From assembly GCA_022779165.1 (NCBI GenBank), contig JALFTO010000012.1, positions 1 to 41,737 on the forward strand: a DNA stretch of 41,737 nt, given 5' to 3'. The notes beneath the pieces are model-generated. The model made no database searches and was not told where the DNA came from. It saw only the letters and a program-made list of their open reading frames with translations. Each line of letters starts with the position of its first letter. Positions within the stretch are counted from its first letter, which is position 1. Source of the stretch: Lachnospiraceae bacterium. GTDB lineage: Bacteria > Bacillota > Clostridia > Lachnospirales > Lachnospiraceae. Below, piece after piece: positions 26,544 to 36,210 of the stretch. A program made the translations under genes and the position numbers.

Positions 26544-26555
26544 CGGAGGAAGAAA

Positions 26556-26849
26556 ATGGCAAATATCATTTCCGATGAGACAATAGAATATGTAGGCATT
26601 CTTGCCAAACTTGAACTCTCCGATGAGGAGAAGGAGCAGGCCAAGAAGGATATGGGCAGGATGCTCGATTATATCGATAAGCTGGGAGAACTGGACACGA
26701 CCGGCGTGGAACCGATGTCCCATGTTTTTCCTGTGGAGAATGTATTCCGTGAGGACGTGGTCACAAACGGAGATACCAGAGAGGAACTGTTGACAAACGC
26801 ACCGGGGGAGAAGGACGGTATGTTTATGGTGCCCCGGACATTTGAATAG
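26556..26849 (+). CDS. gatC: Asp/Glu-tRNA amidotransferase subunit C
   Basis: The 97-residue protein has the GatC pattern: [23 protein letters not shown], then [21 protein letters not shown], and the C-terminal VPRTFE. It wraps around the GatA-GatB interface and stabilises the complex. It lies 12 bases after aspS and 13 before gatA. ATG 26556 follows GACGGAGGAAG. Confidence 0.95.
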   Translation: MANIISDETIEYVGILAKLELSDEEKEQAKKDMGRMLDYIDKLGELDTTGVEPMSHVFPVENVFREDVVTNGDTREELLTNAPGEKDGMFMVPRTFE

Positions 26850-26862
26850 GAGGGCTCCCGGT

Positions 26863-28326
26863 ATGGACTTAAAACAGATGACGGCTGTAGAACTATCAGC
26901 TGCGATCAAGGACAAAAAAGTGACGGTGAGAGAGGCTGTGGAGGTTTCTCTTGACGCCATTGCAAAAAAAGAGGAAAGCCTGAACTGCTATGTGACTGTT
27001 GACAGGGAAGGCGCGTTGCAAAGAGCGGACGAAGTGCAGAAAAAAATGGATGACGGCACACTGACCGGACCGCTTGCCGGGGTGCCGGTTGCAGTCAAGG
27101 ACAATATGTGTACGAAGGGGATGCTCACGACCTGTTCCTCTAAGATACTCGGGAATTTTGTGCCCACTTTCACAGCGGATGCGGTGCTTCGGCTGGAAGA
27201 GGCGGGGGCAGTGATCCTCGGTAAGACGAATATGGATGAGTTTGCGATGGGGTCGACCACGGAGACATCCGCCTATGGTGTTACCAGGAATCCATGGAAT
27301 GAAGAGCATGTGCCGGGAGGATCTTCGGGCGGGTCGGCAGCCGCTGTGGCGGCAGGCGAATGCTTCTTTGCGCTCGGCTCCGACACCGGCGGTTCCATCA
27401 GACAGCCTGCGTCCTTCTGCGGTGTGGTGGGGATGAAGCCGACATACGGCACAGTTTCACGGTATGGATTGATCGCTTACGGTTCCTCACTCGATCAGAT
27501 CGGACCGCTCTGTAAGGATGTGACGGACTGCGCCACGATCCTGGAAGTCATTGCGGGACATGATTCCAAGGATTCCACTTCCATAAAGAGAGAGGATGCA
27601 GACTTTACTTCCGCACTGCAGGAGGATGTTACGGGGATGAAGATCGGCATTCCGAGAGACTATTTCGGAGAGGGACTTGATCCCGAGGTAAAAGCTTCCG
27701 TACTGGCAGCGGCAGAGCTTTTGAAGGCAAAGGGCGCTATGGTGGAAGAGTTTGACTTAAGCCTGGTGGATTATGCCATTCCGGCATATTATACGATCGC
27801 TGCGGCGGAGGCGAGTTCCAATCTGGAACGCTTTGACGGGATCAAATACGGTTACCGTGCCGAGGATTGTGAGGAACTCCATCAGATGTACAAGAAGACG
27901 CGCTCCCGGGGCTTCGGCGCGGAGGTCAAGCGCCGCATTATGCTGGGCTCGTTTGTTTTAAGTTCCGGTTATTACGATGCGTATTATCTGAAAGCGCTCC
28001 GTGTAAAGGCGCTGATAAAAAAGGCGTTTGATGATGCATTTTCCAAATATGACGTGATACTGGGGCCGGCGGCGCCCACGACGGCACCGGAACTCGGAAA
28101 GAGTCTACAGGATCCGATCCGGATGTATCTGGGCGATATCTATACGATATCCGTCAATCTGGCAGGACTTCCGGGAATCACAGTTCCCTGCGGTATGGAC
28201 AGCAAAGGGCTGCCGATCGGTGTACAGCTCATCGGGGACTGCTTCCAGGAGAAGAAGCTTTTGCGGATGGCATACACCTATGAGAAAGCAAGAGGACCCT
28301 TCGGTCTGGATAAGGAGGGCAGATAG
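26863..28326 (+). CDS. gatA: Asp/Glu-tRNA amidotransferase subunit A
   Basis: The 487-residue amidase releases ammonia from glutamine (or asparagine) for GatB. The Ser-cisSer-Lys triad is visible: Lys near 79 in VPVAVKDNM, and the two serines in GGSSGGSAAAVAAGE (about 153) and SDTGGSIRQPASFCG (about 178). I start at ATG 26863, after AGGAGGG, giving MDLKQMTAVEL. The track start (26842) overlaps gatC and has no ribosome site. The stop abuts the gatB start. Confidence 0.96.
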   Translation: MDLKQMTAVELSAAIKDKKVTVREAVEVSLDAIAKKEESLNCYVTVDREGALQRADEVQKKMDDGTLTGPLAGVPVAVKDNMCTKGMLTTCSSKILGNFVPTFTADAVLRLEEAGAVILGKTNMDEFAMGSTTETSAYGVTRNPWNEEHVPGGSSGGSAAAVAAGECFFALGSDTGGSIRQPASFCGVVGMKPTYGTVSRYGLIAYGSSLDQIGPLCKDVTDCATILEVIAGHDSKDSTSIKREDADFTSALQEDVTGMKIGIPRDYFGEGLDPEVKASVLAAAELLKAKGAMVEEFDLSLVDYAIPAYYTIAAAEASSNLERFDGIKYGYRAEDCEELHQMYKKTRSRGFGAEVKRRIMLGSFVLSSGYYDAYYLKALRVKALIKKAFDDAFSKYDVILGPAAPTTAPELGKSLQDPIRMYLGDIYTISVNLAGLPGITVPCGMDSKGLPIGVQLIGDCFQEKKLLRMAYTYEKARGPFGLDKEGR

Positions 28327-29763
28327 ATGGCACGAGAATATGAGACAGTGATCGGTCTGGAGGTTCATGTGGAGCTTGCGACCAAAACCAAGATTTTCTG
28401 CGGCTGCTCCACGGCGTTCGGCGGAGAGCCGAATACTCATACCTGTCCGGTCTGTACCGGTATGCCGGGATCACTTCCGGTATTAAATAAGAAGGTACTC
28501 GAATATGCCGTGGCAGTAGGTCTGGCGGCAAACTGCAAAATCACGCAGTATTGTAAATTTGACAGGAAGAATTATTTCTATCCCGACAATCCTCAGAATT
28601 ATCAGATTTCCCAACTTTATCTGCCGATCTGCCGCGACGGTTATGTGGAGATTATGACGGAGAGCGGCACCAAGAAAGTCGGCATTCATGAGATCCATAT
28701 GGAGGAGGATGCGGGCAAGCTGATTCATGACGAGTGGGAAGACTGTACACTGGTGGACTATAACCGTTCCGGTGTGCCGCTGATTGAGATCGTGTCGGAG
28801 CCGGATATGCGCAGCGCCGATGAGGTCATTGCTTATCTGGAGAAGCTGCGGCTGATGATCCAGTATCTCGGCGCTTCCGACTGCAAACTGCAAGAGGGCT
28901 CCATGCGTGCGGACGTGAATCTGTCTGTGCGTGAGGTGGGAGCAAAAGAGTTCGGAACCAGAACAGAGATGAAGAACCTGAATTCCTTCCGGGCAATCGC
29001 CAGAGCGATCGAAGACGAGAGAGCACGTCAGATCGATCTGCTTGAAGCGGGCGAGGCAGTCGTGCAGGAAACCAGGAGATGGGATGACGGCAAGGGTGTG
29101 TCTTATGCTATGCGCTCCAAGGAGGATGCGCAGGACTACCGGTATTTCCCGGATCCCGATCTGACGCCGGTGCATGTGAGCGATGAGTGGCTTGAGCAGA
29201 TCCGCGCATCACAGCCGGAATTTCGTGAGGAGAAGATAGAGCGTTATCGGCGTGAATTTGATATCCCGGATTATGACATCGAGATCATCACGGGCGCCAA
29301 GCGGATGGCGGATCTGTTCGAGGAAACGGTGGCGCTGGGAGCCGAGCCCAAGAAGGTGTCCAACTGGCTCATGGGAGAAACGATGCGTCTGATGAAAGAG
29401 ACAGAGACGGACGCAGCGGATTTGTGCTTCACACCGGGACATCTTGCGAAGCTGATCTCGCTGGTGGACGCAAAGGCAATCACCAACACCGTGGCGAAAG
29501 AGGTCTTCGAGGTGATGTTTGCAAAGGATATCGATCCCGAAAGTTACGTTGAGGAAAAGGGCTTAAAGACCGTGAATGACGAGGGCGCACTGCGGGCGAC
29601 AGTGGAGCGCGTGATTGCGGAGAATCCCCAGTCGGTTTCCGATTATCTCGGCGGCAAAGAGAAAGCCATCGGATTCCTGGTAGGGCAGACGATGAAGGCG
29701 ATGAAAGGAAAGGCTGATCCCGGATCGGTAAATACATTGTTAAAAGAACTCCTTTCCAAATAG
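28327..29763 (+). CDS. gatB: Asp/Glu-tRNA amidotransferase subunit B
   Basis: The 478-residue subunit binds and activates misacylated tRNA, then amidates it with ammonia from GatA. YETVIGLEVHVELATKTKIFCGC opens the protein. A zinc site comes from CGC and CPVCTGMPG. HMEEDAGKLIH and DYNRSGVPLIEIVSEPD are signature segments. The C-terminal YqeY-like tRNA-binding domain covers roughly residues 330-478. ATG 28327 directly follows the gatA TAG, suggesting coupled translation. Confidence 0.96.
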   Translation: MAREYETVIGLEVHVELATKTKIFCGCSTAFGGEPNTHTCPVCTGMPGSLPVLNKKVLEYAVAVGLAANCKITQYCKFDRKNYFYPDNPQNYQISQLYLPICRDGYVEIMTESGTKKVGIHEIHMEEDAGKLIHDEWEDCTLVDYNRSGVPLIEIVSEPDMRSADEVIAYLEKLRLMIQYLGASDCKLQEGSMRADVNLSVREVGAKEFGTRTEMKNLNSFRAIARAIEDERARQIDLLEAGEAVVQETRRWDDGKGVSYAMRSKEDAQDYRYFPDPDLTPVHVSDEWLEQIRASQPEFREEKIERYRREFDIPDYDIEIITGAKRMADLFEETVALGAEPKKVSNWLMGETMRLMKETETDAADLCFTPGHLAKLISLVDAKAITNTVAKEVFEVMFAKDIDPESYVEEKGLKTVNDEGALRATVERVIAENPQSVSDYLGGKEKAIGFLVGQTMKAMKGKADPGSVNTLLKELLSK

Positions 29764-29777
29764 AAGACGTAAATCGC

Positions 29778-29806
29778 TTGAATCTGCCCCTGTTTTGTAT
29801 TACTAT
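29778..29806 (+). promoter_or_regulatory. SigA promoter of the small membrane-protein gene
   Basis: TTGAAT (29778-29783) and TACTAT (29801-29806) have a 17-base spacer, 65 bases before the start codon. Confidence 0.6.
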
Positions 29807-29871
29807 AAGTATATGTGGAAGCGGAAGTTTCCGAGTGTGTACTGCGAAGCAGACGGGGAAAGGATAAACCG

Positions 29872-30357
29872 ATGGATCATACATTTATTGAAGTGCTTAT
29901 TCAGAGGAAGAGGAACGGGGCGGCAGGAATTCTGAAGATCGCGCTTGGCGCGGTGGCGGTATTGTCTCTGCTTCTGTTTTTCTACAGCTTCTTTTGCATC
30001 GTTGTGACAATAGCAGCAGGGTTGGGAGCGTATTATTTCTATCTTCAGGAATATGTGGAATATGAGTACAGTTTTCTCGACAGAGAATTGACAGTGGATA
30101 AGATCATGGCAAAGAGCGTGCGCAGGAAGCAGGGAGATTACCAGATGGACAGGCTGACTGCCGCAGCGCCGGAAGGCTCATCGAAACTGGATGGATACCG
30201 TAATGGCCGGTATAAAGTGAAAAACTATTCCGGCAACACGGAGACGCCCAGGATGATACTTTATTTTGAGGATGGACTGGAACTGATTCTGGATCGTGAT
30301 GAGGAATTGCTGCAGGCGATGCGCATGGTTGCGCCGAGCAAGGTGTCGTTGCAATAA
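29872..30357 (+). CDS. Conserved small membrane protein, possibly DUF6106-like
   Basis: The 161-residue protein starts at ATG 29872 after GGGGAAAGGA. The track start at 29815 includes the untranslated leader. The N-terminus is basic (IQRKRNGAAG). Two adjacent hydrophobic segments follow at about 20-38 and 42-58, then a hydrophilic domain of about 100 residues with VEYEYSFLDRELTVDKIMAKSVRRK. The layout suggests a two-helix membrane anchor with a cytoplasmic domain, as in small uncharacterised clostridial proteins I believe are called DUF6106. Function unknown. It has its own promoter and terminator, so it is a monocistronic unit between gatB and guaB. Confidence 0.7.
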   Translation: MDHTFIEVLIQRKRNGAAGILKIALGAVAVLSLLLFFYSFFCIVVTIAAGLGAYYFYLQEYVEYEYSFLDRELTVDKIMAKSVRRKQGDYQMDRLTAAAPEGSSKLDGYRNGRYKVKNYSGNTETPRMILYFEDGLELILDRDEELLQAMRMVAPSKVSLQ

Positions 30358-30366
30358 ATAACGGAG

Positions 30367-30395
30367 AAAAAGGCTGTTTTTTAACAGTCTTTTTT
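30367..30395 (+). terminator. Rho-independent terminator
   Basis: The stem aaaaaggctgtt / aacagtcttttt, with one G-U pair, ends in a T run. Confidence 0.85.
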
Positions 30396-30407
30396 CGGTT
30401 GGAAAGG

Positions 30408-30436
30408 TTGACACGGCAGGACAAGTTTGTTAAACT
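30408..30436 (+). promoter_or_regulatory. SigA promoter of guaB
   Basis: A perfect TTGACA (30408-30413) and TAAACT (30431-30436) have a 17-base spacer, about 45 bases before guaB. I see no purine riboswitch in the short leader. Confidence 0.75.
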
Positions 30437-30456
30437 TTCTAACAATAAATTGATAG

Positions 30457-31941
<1,485 letters not shown>

Positions 31942-31952
31942 GATGAAAAATG

Positions 31953-32310
31953 AGAACGGGGCTGCCGCATCGCGGTGGTCCCGTTTGACGTTGTGACTGT
32001 TATCAAACAAAGACTCTGAATGCATTCGAGAAGTGTCTTAGTATCAGTGATTTTCGAGAAAGACGATGAACAGTCCTCGAAGCGGCGCATATCCGCCCGT
32101 TAAAACAATAAGGAAATCCGCCGCTTGATTCCGATGTCATCAAAAGAATTGAAAACCCGGTTGCTGTGAGTTCCGCAGACGCCCTGCTATCGAACATCGT
32201 CTTTCCGAAAATCTTACTGATACTTTGACACTTTGAGAGTATTCAGAGTCTTTGATTTGATAACTTCACATAGCAAACAGGACCACCGCGATGCGGCAGT
32301 CCTGTTTTTT
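31953..32310. repeat. Long imperfect palindromic element, copy 1
   Basis: This non-coding stretch fills the convergent gap between guaB and cbpA. Its ends carry 20-bp perfect inverted repeats (31962-31981 ctgccgcatcgcggtggtcc; complement at 32280-32299). Similarity between the arms continues inward for over 100 bases, with motifs such as ttatcaaa, aaagactctgaat, agtatcagt, gattttcg and gaaagacgatg mirrored on the other side. Each end also forms a terminator-like hairpin. A related, longer copy in the opposite orientation lies at 39551-40049. No transposase or credible ORF is present. Confidence 0.85.
32276..32310 (+). terminator. Terminator formed by the right end of palindromic copy 1
   Basis: The stem aacaggac / gtcctgtt with an inner stem ccgc / gcgg is followed by six T on the plus strand. 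A similar but weaker hairpin (aacggg / cccgtt, 31955-31985) at the left end would already slow guaB transcription. The two ends therefore insulate the convergent guaB and cbpA units. Confidence 0.75.
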
Positions 32311-32320
32311 ATCTTATCTG

Positions 32321-34756
32321 TTATCCCATAATTACTTCTACCTGATACTCTGTCTTGCTGGGTTCGTAAGGAATAACACATCCTTCAACTTTTTGTCCGT
32401 CCACGATGAGAGAGGCAACTCCCTTCTGGACATGGGAAGGATTCTTCACGGTGATGTGATAAGTGCCTTCCCGGTACTTTCTGGTCAGTGTGAAGTCGCC
32501 GAAGTTCTCCGGAATGCAGGGATTGATGGAAAGTCCCTTGTGCGTGGGCGCAACACCCAGAATGTGCTGGGAGATGTTGACAAAGGTCCACGCTGCCGTA
32601 CCGGTCAGCCAGCTGTTCTTTGCCTCGCCGTGGGTTGCGGCGTCGGCGCCTGCCACCATCTGTGCGTATACATAAGGCTCAGCGCGGTGGATCTCACTGA
32701 ATTCTTCCACATATGCGGGACATGTCTTCTGATAAATTTCAAAGGCTCTGTCACCGCGTCCGATCACTGTCTCGGCGATGGATACCCAGGGGTTGTTGTG
32801 GCAGAAGATACCTGCATTTTCCTTATATCCCGGCGGGTAGGAAGAGATCTCGCCCAGCTCCAGATGATATGTGGTGTAAGCGGGCTGCAGGATCATTACG
32901 CCGTATTTTGTATCCAGACGTTCTTTTACGGAGTTGAGTGCTTTCTCTGCAAGACCTTCCTTGACACCGACACCTGCCATAACGCAGAAGCCCTGCGGCT
33001 CAATATAGATCTGCCCCTCCTCACACTCTGAGGATCCGACCTTGCGACTCTCGGCATCGTAGGCGCGGACAAACCACTCACCGTCCCAGCCGTCTGCGAG
33101 AATAGCATCATACATTTTCGATACTTCTTCCCTTGCGCGGGCTGCTTCAGCCTCGTCGCCCATCAGCTCAGCGAGCTGTGCATATTCTTCGCCATATTTT
33201 ACAAACATTCCGGCAATGAACACGGATTCTGCGACGGGTCCTTCGCTGGGGCCGAAGGTCTGGAAGGATTCGCCGGGATGCTCCGAGAAGCAGTTTAAGT
33301 TCAGACAGTCATTCCAGTCTGCCCTGCCGATCAGCGGCAGCTTGTGAGGTCCCTTGTGCTCGATGATATAATTCAGGGAACGTCTGAGGTGTTCCATCAG
33401 AGGCACAGCCTTGGAGACGTCGCTGTCAAAGGGAACCATTTCTTTCAGGATGCTCAGATCACCTGTTTCTTTAATATAAGCACTGGTTCCTGCGATGAGC
33501 CAGAGCGGATCGTCATTGAAGCCGCTGCCGATATCGGAATTACCTTTTTTTGTCAGAGGCTGATACTGGTGATAAGCGCTGCCGTCCTCGAACTGAGTGG
33601 AGGCGATATCGATGATACGCTCTCTTGCACGATCCGGGATCAGATGCACGAATCCGAGCAGATCCTGACAGGAATCGCGGAAGCCCATGCCGCGCCCGAT
33701 ACCGGATTCATAATAGGAAGCGGAGCGTGACATATTAAAGGTTACCATACACTGATACTGGTTCCAGATATTTACCATGCGGTTTACTTTGTCGTTCGAA
33801 GAAGAAACCGTATATTTGGAGAGCAGCGTATTCCAGTAATCCTTTAATGTTTCAAATGCTGCATTCACATCGCTGTCCGTGCTGTATTTCTTCAGAAGTT
33901 CTCTGGCGGGCTCTTTGTTGATCACACCTTTTCGCTCCCACTTCCGATCCTCGGGATTCTCGATGTAGGCAAGCACAAAGATGAAGGAGCGCTCCTCGCC
34001 CGGAACCAGAGACATGTTGATCTGGTGGGAAGCGATGGGAGACCATCCGTTATGGAGTTTGCCGGACAATTTGCCGTTTATCACGGCATCCGGAGTGTCG
34101 GCACCGTTGTATGCGCCCAGGAACTGATCCCTGCCGGTCTCAAAGCTGTCGATCGGAGCATTTACGGCAAACACGGCATAGTGGTTGCGGCGTTCACGGT
34201 ACTCTGTCTTGTGATAGATTGCGGAGCCCTCAACCTCCTGCTCGCCGGTGCTCAAATTACGCTGGAAATTCTTCATATCGTCATCGGCATTCCAGAGACA
34301 CCATTCTACATAGGAAAAGAGAGAAATCTTCTTTTCTTCTCTGCTGTTATTCTTTAAGGAAATCTGCATGATTTCACAGGCGTCATTCATAGGAACAAAG
34401 TGCAGCAGATCCGCGCTCAGTTCGTTTTTGGAAGAGCGGAAGCGGCTGTAGCCGAGACCATGGCGGCATTCATAGCTGTCCAGCTCCGTGCGGGTAGGCT
34501 GCCATCCGGGATTCCAGATAACGTTTTCGTCCTTTATGTAAAAATATTTTCCGTTATTGTCATAAGGTACATTATTATAGCGATACCTGGTGATGCGTAA
34601 AAGTTTCGCATCCTTGTAAAAACTGTAGCCGCCGCAGGTGTTGGAGATCAGACTGAAAAAATCCTTGCAGCCCAGGTAATTGATCCAGGGAAGCGGAGTT
34701 TTTGGCGTTGTGATCACATATTCTTTTGCGGCATCATCAAAATAACCGAATTTCAT
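32321..34756 (-). CDS. cbpA: Cellobiose phosphorylase (GH94)
   Basis: Splits cellobiose with phosphate into glucose-1-phosphate and glucose in the cytoplasm, saving ATP. The 811-residue length equals well-known cellobiose phosphorylases. The N-terminus [18 protein letters not shown] and [17 protein letters not shown] match that enzyme closely. The family catalytic Asp lies in [12 protein letters not shown] near residue 480. [15 protein letters not shown] and the C-terminal [32 protein letters not shown] fit GH94. There is no signal peptide, as expected. I start at the ATG complementary to 34754-34756, after AAGGAGA; the track adds 14 residues without support. It is divergent from the LacI gene and shares its operator region. 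Confidence 0.94.
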   Translation of the reverse strand: MKFGYFDDAAKEYVITTPKTPLPWINYLGCKDFFSLISNTCGGYSFYKDAKLLRITRYRYNNVPYDNNGKYFYIKDENVIWNPGWQPTRTELDSYECRHGLGYSRFRSSKNELSADLLHFVPMNDACEIMQISLKNNSREEKKISLFSYVEWCLWNADDDMKNFQRNLSTGEQEVEGSAIYHKTEYRERRNHYAVFAVNAPIDSFETGRDQFLGAYNGADTPDAVINGKLSGKLHNGWSPIASHQINMSLVPGEERSFIFVLAYIENPEDRKWERKGVINKEPARELLKKYSTDSDVNAAFETLKDYWNTLLSKYTVSSSNDKVNRMVNIWNQYQCMVTFNMSRSASYYESGIGRGMGFRDSCQDLLGFVHLIPDRARERIIDIASTQFEDGSAYHQYQPLTKKGNSDIGSGFNDDPLWLIAGTSAYIKETGDLSILKEMVPFDSDVSKAVPLMEHLRRSLNYIIEHKGPHKLPLIGRADWNDCLNLNCFSEHPGESFQTFGPSEGPVAESVFIAGMFVKYGEEYAQLAELMGDEAEAARAREEVSKMYDAILADGWDGEWFVRAYDAESRKVGSSECEEGQIYIEPQGFCVMAGVGVKEGLAEKALNSVKERLDTKYGVMILQPAYTTYHLELGEISSYPPGYKENAGIFCHNNPWVSIAETVIGRGDRAFEIYQKTCPAYVEEFSEIHRAEPYVYAQMVAGADAATHGEAKNSWLTGTAAWTFVNISQHILGVAPTHKGLSINPCIPENFGDFTLTRKYREGTYHITVKNPSHVQKGVASLIVDGQKVEGCVIPYEPSKTEYQVEVIMG

Positions 34757-34830
34757 AGAGTGTCTCCTTTTCATAATACAGTATCTTCGTGTTTCCAAAA
34801 GCTTGATTTGAACTCAAGAACTAAACGAAA

Positions 34831-34845
34831 GAAAACGTTTAAGTT
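34831..34845. promoter_or_regulatory. LacI-type operator downstream of the cbpA promoter
   Basis: gaaaacgtttaagtt has a CG-centred half-palindrome (aaacgttt) as bound by LacI/GalR proteins. It falls just past the expected start of cbpA transcription, where binding would block elongation or initiation. A CcpA cre site is the alternative. Confidence 0.6.
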
Positions 34846-34853
34846 CTATTGCA

Positions 34854-34882
34854 ATAATAATAGAAGAAAAACGAAATGTAAA
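34854..34882 (-). promoter_or_regulatory. Promoter of cbpA
   Basis: On the minus strand, TTTACA (complement of 34877-34882) and TATTAT (complement of 34854-34859) are 17 bases apart. The rest of the 34757-35069 gap is A-rich spacer apart from the two promoters, two operators and a leader repeat listed here. Confidence 0.6.
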
Positions 34883-34966
34883 TGCAACAAATAGACAAAA
34901 ATGGATTATCAAACCTGTTAAAAACTAACAAAAAGAAAAAAATGACCAAAAAATTGAAATAATCTA

Positions 34967-34995
34967 TTGCAAAAGCAGGCAAGATGATGTATATT
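34967..34995 (+). promoter_or_regulatory. Promoter of the LacI regulator / transporter operon
   Basis: TTGCAA (34967-34972) and TATATT (34990-34995) have a 17-base spacer. The second operator begins about 9 bases after the -10 box. Confidence 0.7.
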
Positions 34996-35003
34996 TGAGT
35001 TAC

Positions 35004-35018
35004 GAAAACGATTAAGTT
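35004..35018. promoter_or_regulatory. LacI-type operator downstream of the regulator promoter
   Basis: gaaaacgattaagtt differs from the site at 34831 by one base and lies at the same distance from its own -10 box. This implies autoregulation and coordinated control of both divergent units. Confidence 0.6.
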
Positions 35019-35046
35019 AACAAGCGCAAAGAAAAATATTGTTAAC
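35016..35046 (+). other. Inverted repeat in the lacI leader
   Basis: gttaacaa / ttgttaac is a perfect 8-bp inverted repeat with a 15-base loop, ending 24 bases before the start codon. It could be an RNA hairpin or a further protein site. Confidence 0.45.
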
Positions 35047-35069
35047 GGAAATGCAGGAGGCTAAGCAGG

Positions 35070-36089
35070 ATGGCTTCTCTGAAAGATATCTCCAGGGTTT
35101 GTGGCGTATCGGTGGCCACGGTGAGTAAGGCACTGAACAACCACAGCGATATTGGAGAAGAGACAAAAGAGCATATTAAAAAAGTTGCGAAAGAGATGGG
35201 CTATCTGCCGAATCTTTCCGCCAGAGCTTTAAAGACAAACAAAACTCACGGAATCGGCGTCCTCTTTGTGGACGAGGCGGGAAGCGGTCTGACACATGAT
35301 TACTTCTCCAGTGTACTTGACAGTTTCAAGCGTACGGCCGAGAGCAGAGGATATGACATTACCTTTATTAATAGCTGTAAGAACAGAGAGAACAGGATGA
35401 CTTATCTGGATCACAGCAGATACAGAGGATTTGACGGTGTCGCTCTCGCATGTATCGATTTTGAGGATCCCGAGGTTGTGGAACTGGTGCAGAGTGATCT
35501 GCCGGTTGTGACGATCGACTACTTATTTAATAATAGGAACGCGGTTGTTTCCGACAATGTGTCGGGAGTCAGGGATCTGCTCGAGTACATATATGAGATG
35601 GGACACAGGAAGGTGGCATATATACACGGTGCACCTTCGGCGGTAACGACGAACCGGCTTTCCAGCTTTTACCGGACAGCCGAGAGGCTGGGAATCAAAG
35701 TGCCTGATGAATATGTGACGGAAGCGGCATACCGCGATACGGCGGCAACCTTTGAAGCGACGAATCGTCTGCTGGATCTGCCGGATCCGCCCACATGTAT
35801 TCTTTTCCCCGATGATTTTGCCGCTTTCGGCGGAATCAATGCCATCAGGGAGAGAGGTTTAAGGATTCCGGAGGATATCTCGGTAGCGGGATATGACGGG
35901 ATCAGGGCAGCCGAAATCCTGGAACCCAGGCTAACGACGGTGAAGCAGGACACGGAGCGGATCGGAAGTATGGCAGCCAGGAAACTGATCGATCTGATCG
36001 AAACACCGAAGACGACGCTGGTGGAACAGGTCATTATCCCCGGCAGCGTGTTCGAGGGAAAATCAGTCGCAAGACTTGAAACAGAATAA
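35070..36089 (+). CDS. LacI-family transcriptional regulator of the cellobiose locus
   Basis: The 339-residue regulator has the LacI helix-turn-helix at 1-25 (LKDISRVCGVSVATVSKALNNH), the hinge helix around NLSARALKT, and a periplasmic-binding-protein-like sensor domain. Ending marks of the sensor are PTCILFPDDFAAFGGI and DISVAGYDGI. It probably binds the two operators in the divergent gap and is released by a cello-oligosaccharide or sugar phosphate. Start ATG 35070 follows GCAGGAGG. The transporter genes lie downstream on the same strand. Confidence 0.92.
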   Translation: MASLKDISRVCGVSVATVSKALNNHSDIGEETKEHIKKVAKEMGYLPNLSARALKTNKTHGIGVLFVDEAGSGLTHDYFSSVLDSFKRTAESRGYDITFINSCKNRENRMTYLDHSRYRGFDGVALACIDFEDPEVVELVQSDLPVVTIDYLFNNRNAVVSDNVSGVRDLLEYIYEMGHRKVAYIHGAPSAVTTNRLSSFYRTAERLGIKVPDEYVTEAAYRDTAATFEATNRLLDLPDPPTCILFPDDFAAFGGINAIRERGLRIPEDISVAGYDGIRAAEILEPRLTTVKQDTERIGSMAARKLIDLIETPKTTLVEQVIIPGSVFEGKSVARLETE

Positions 36090-36101
36090 AATACGGTATT
36101 G

Positions 36102-36155
36102 ATACTGTCATTTGCAAAAACGTCAGGGAGGACAATAAGAAGAGGATGACAGTAT
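36102..36155 (+). other. Perfect 10-bp inverted repeat before the sugar-binding protein gene
   Basis: atactgtcat (36102-36111) and atgacagtat (36146-36155) are exact complements separated by 34 bases, between the LacI gene and the binding-protein gene. It could be an RNA stem with a large loop or a paired protein site. I see no clear promoter between it and the start at 36211. Confidence 0.45.
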
Positions 36156-36210
36156 GAATCATAGAAGTAACCAAACAAAAATCAATCATAAAAAATGGGA
36201 GGAAAAAAGA

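Noticed and set aside
32291-33031. 246-aa plus-strand ORF over the end of cbpA
   Set aside because: Antisense to conserved cellobiose phosphorylase sequence; begins inside the terminator of the palindromic element.
34857-34966. Possible gene or structured RNA in the A-rich divergent gap
   Set aside because: Only A-rich spacer with promoter elements; no stable stem or ORF.
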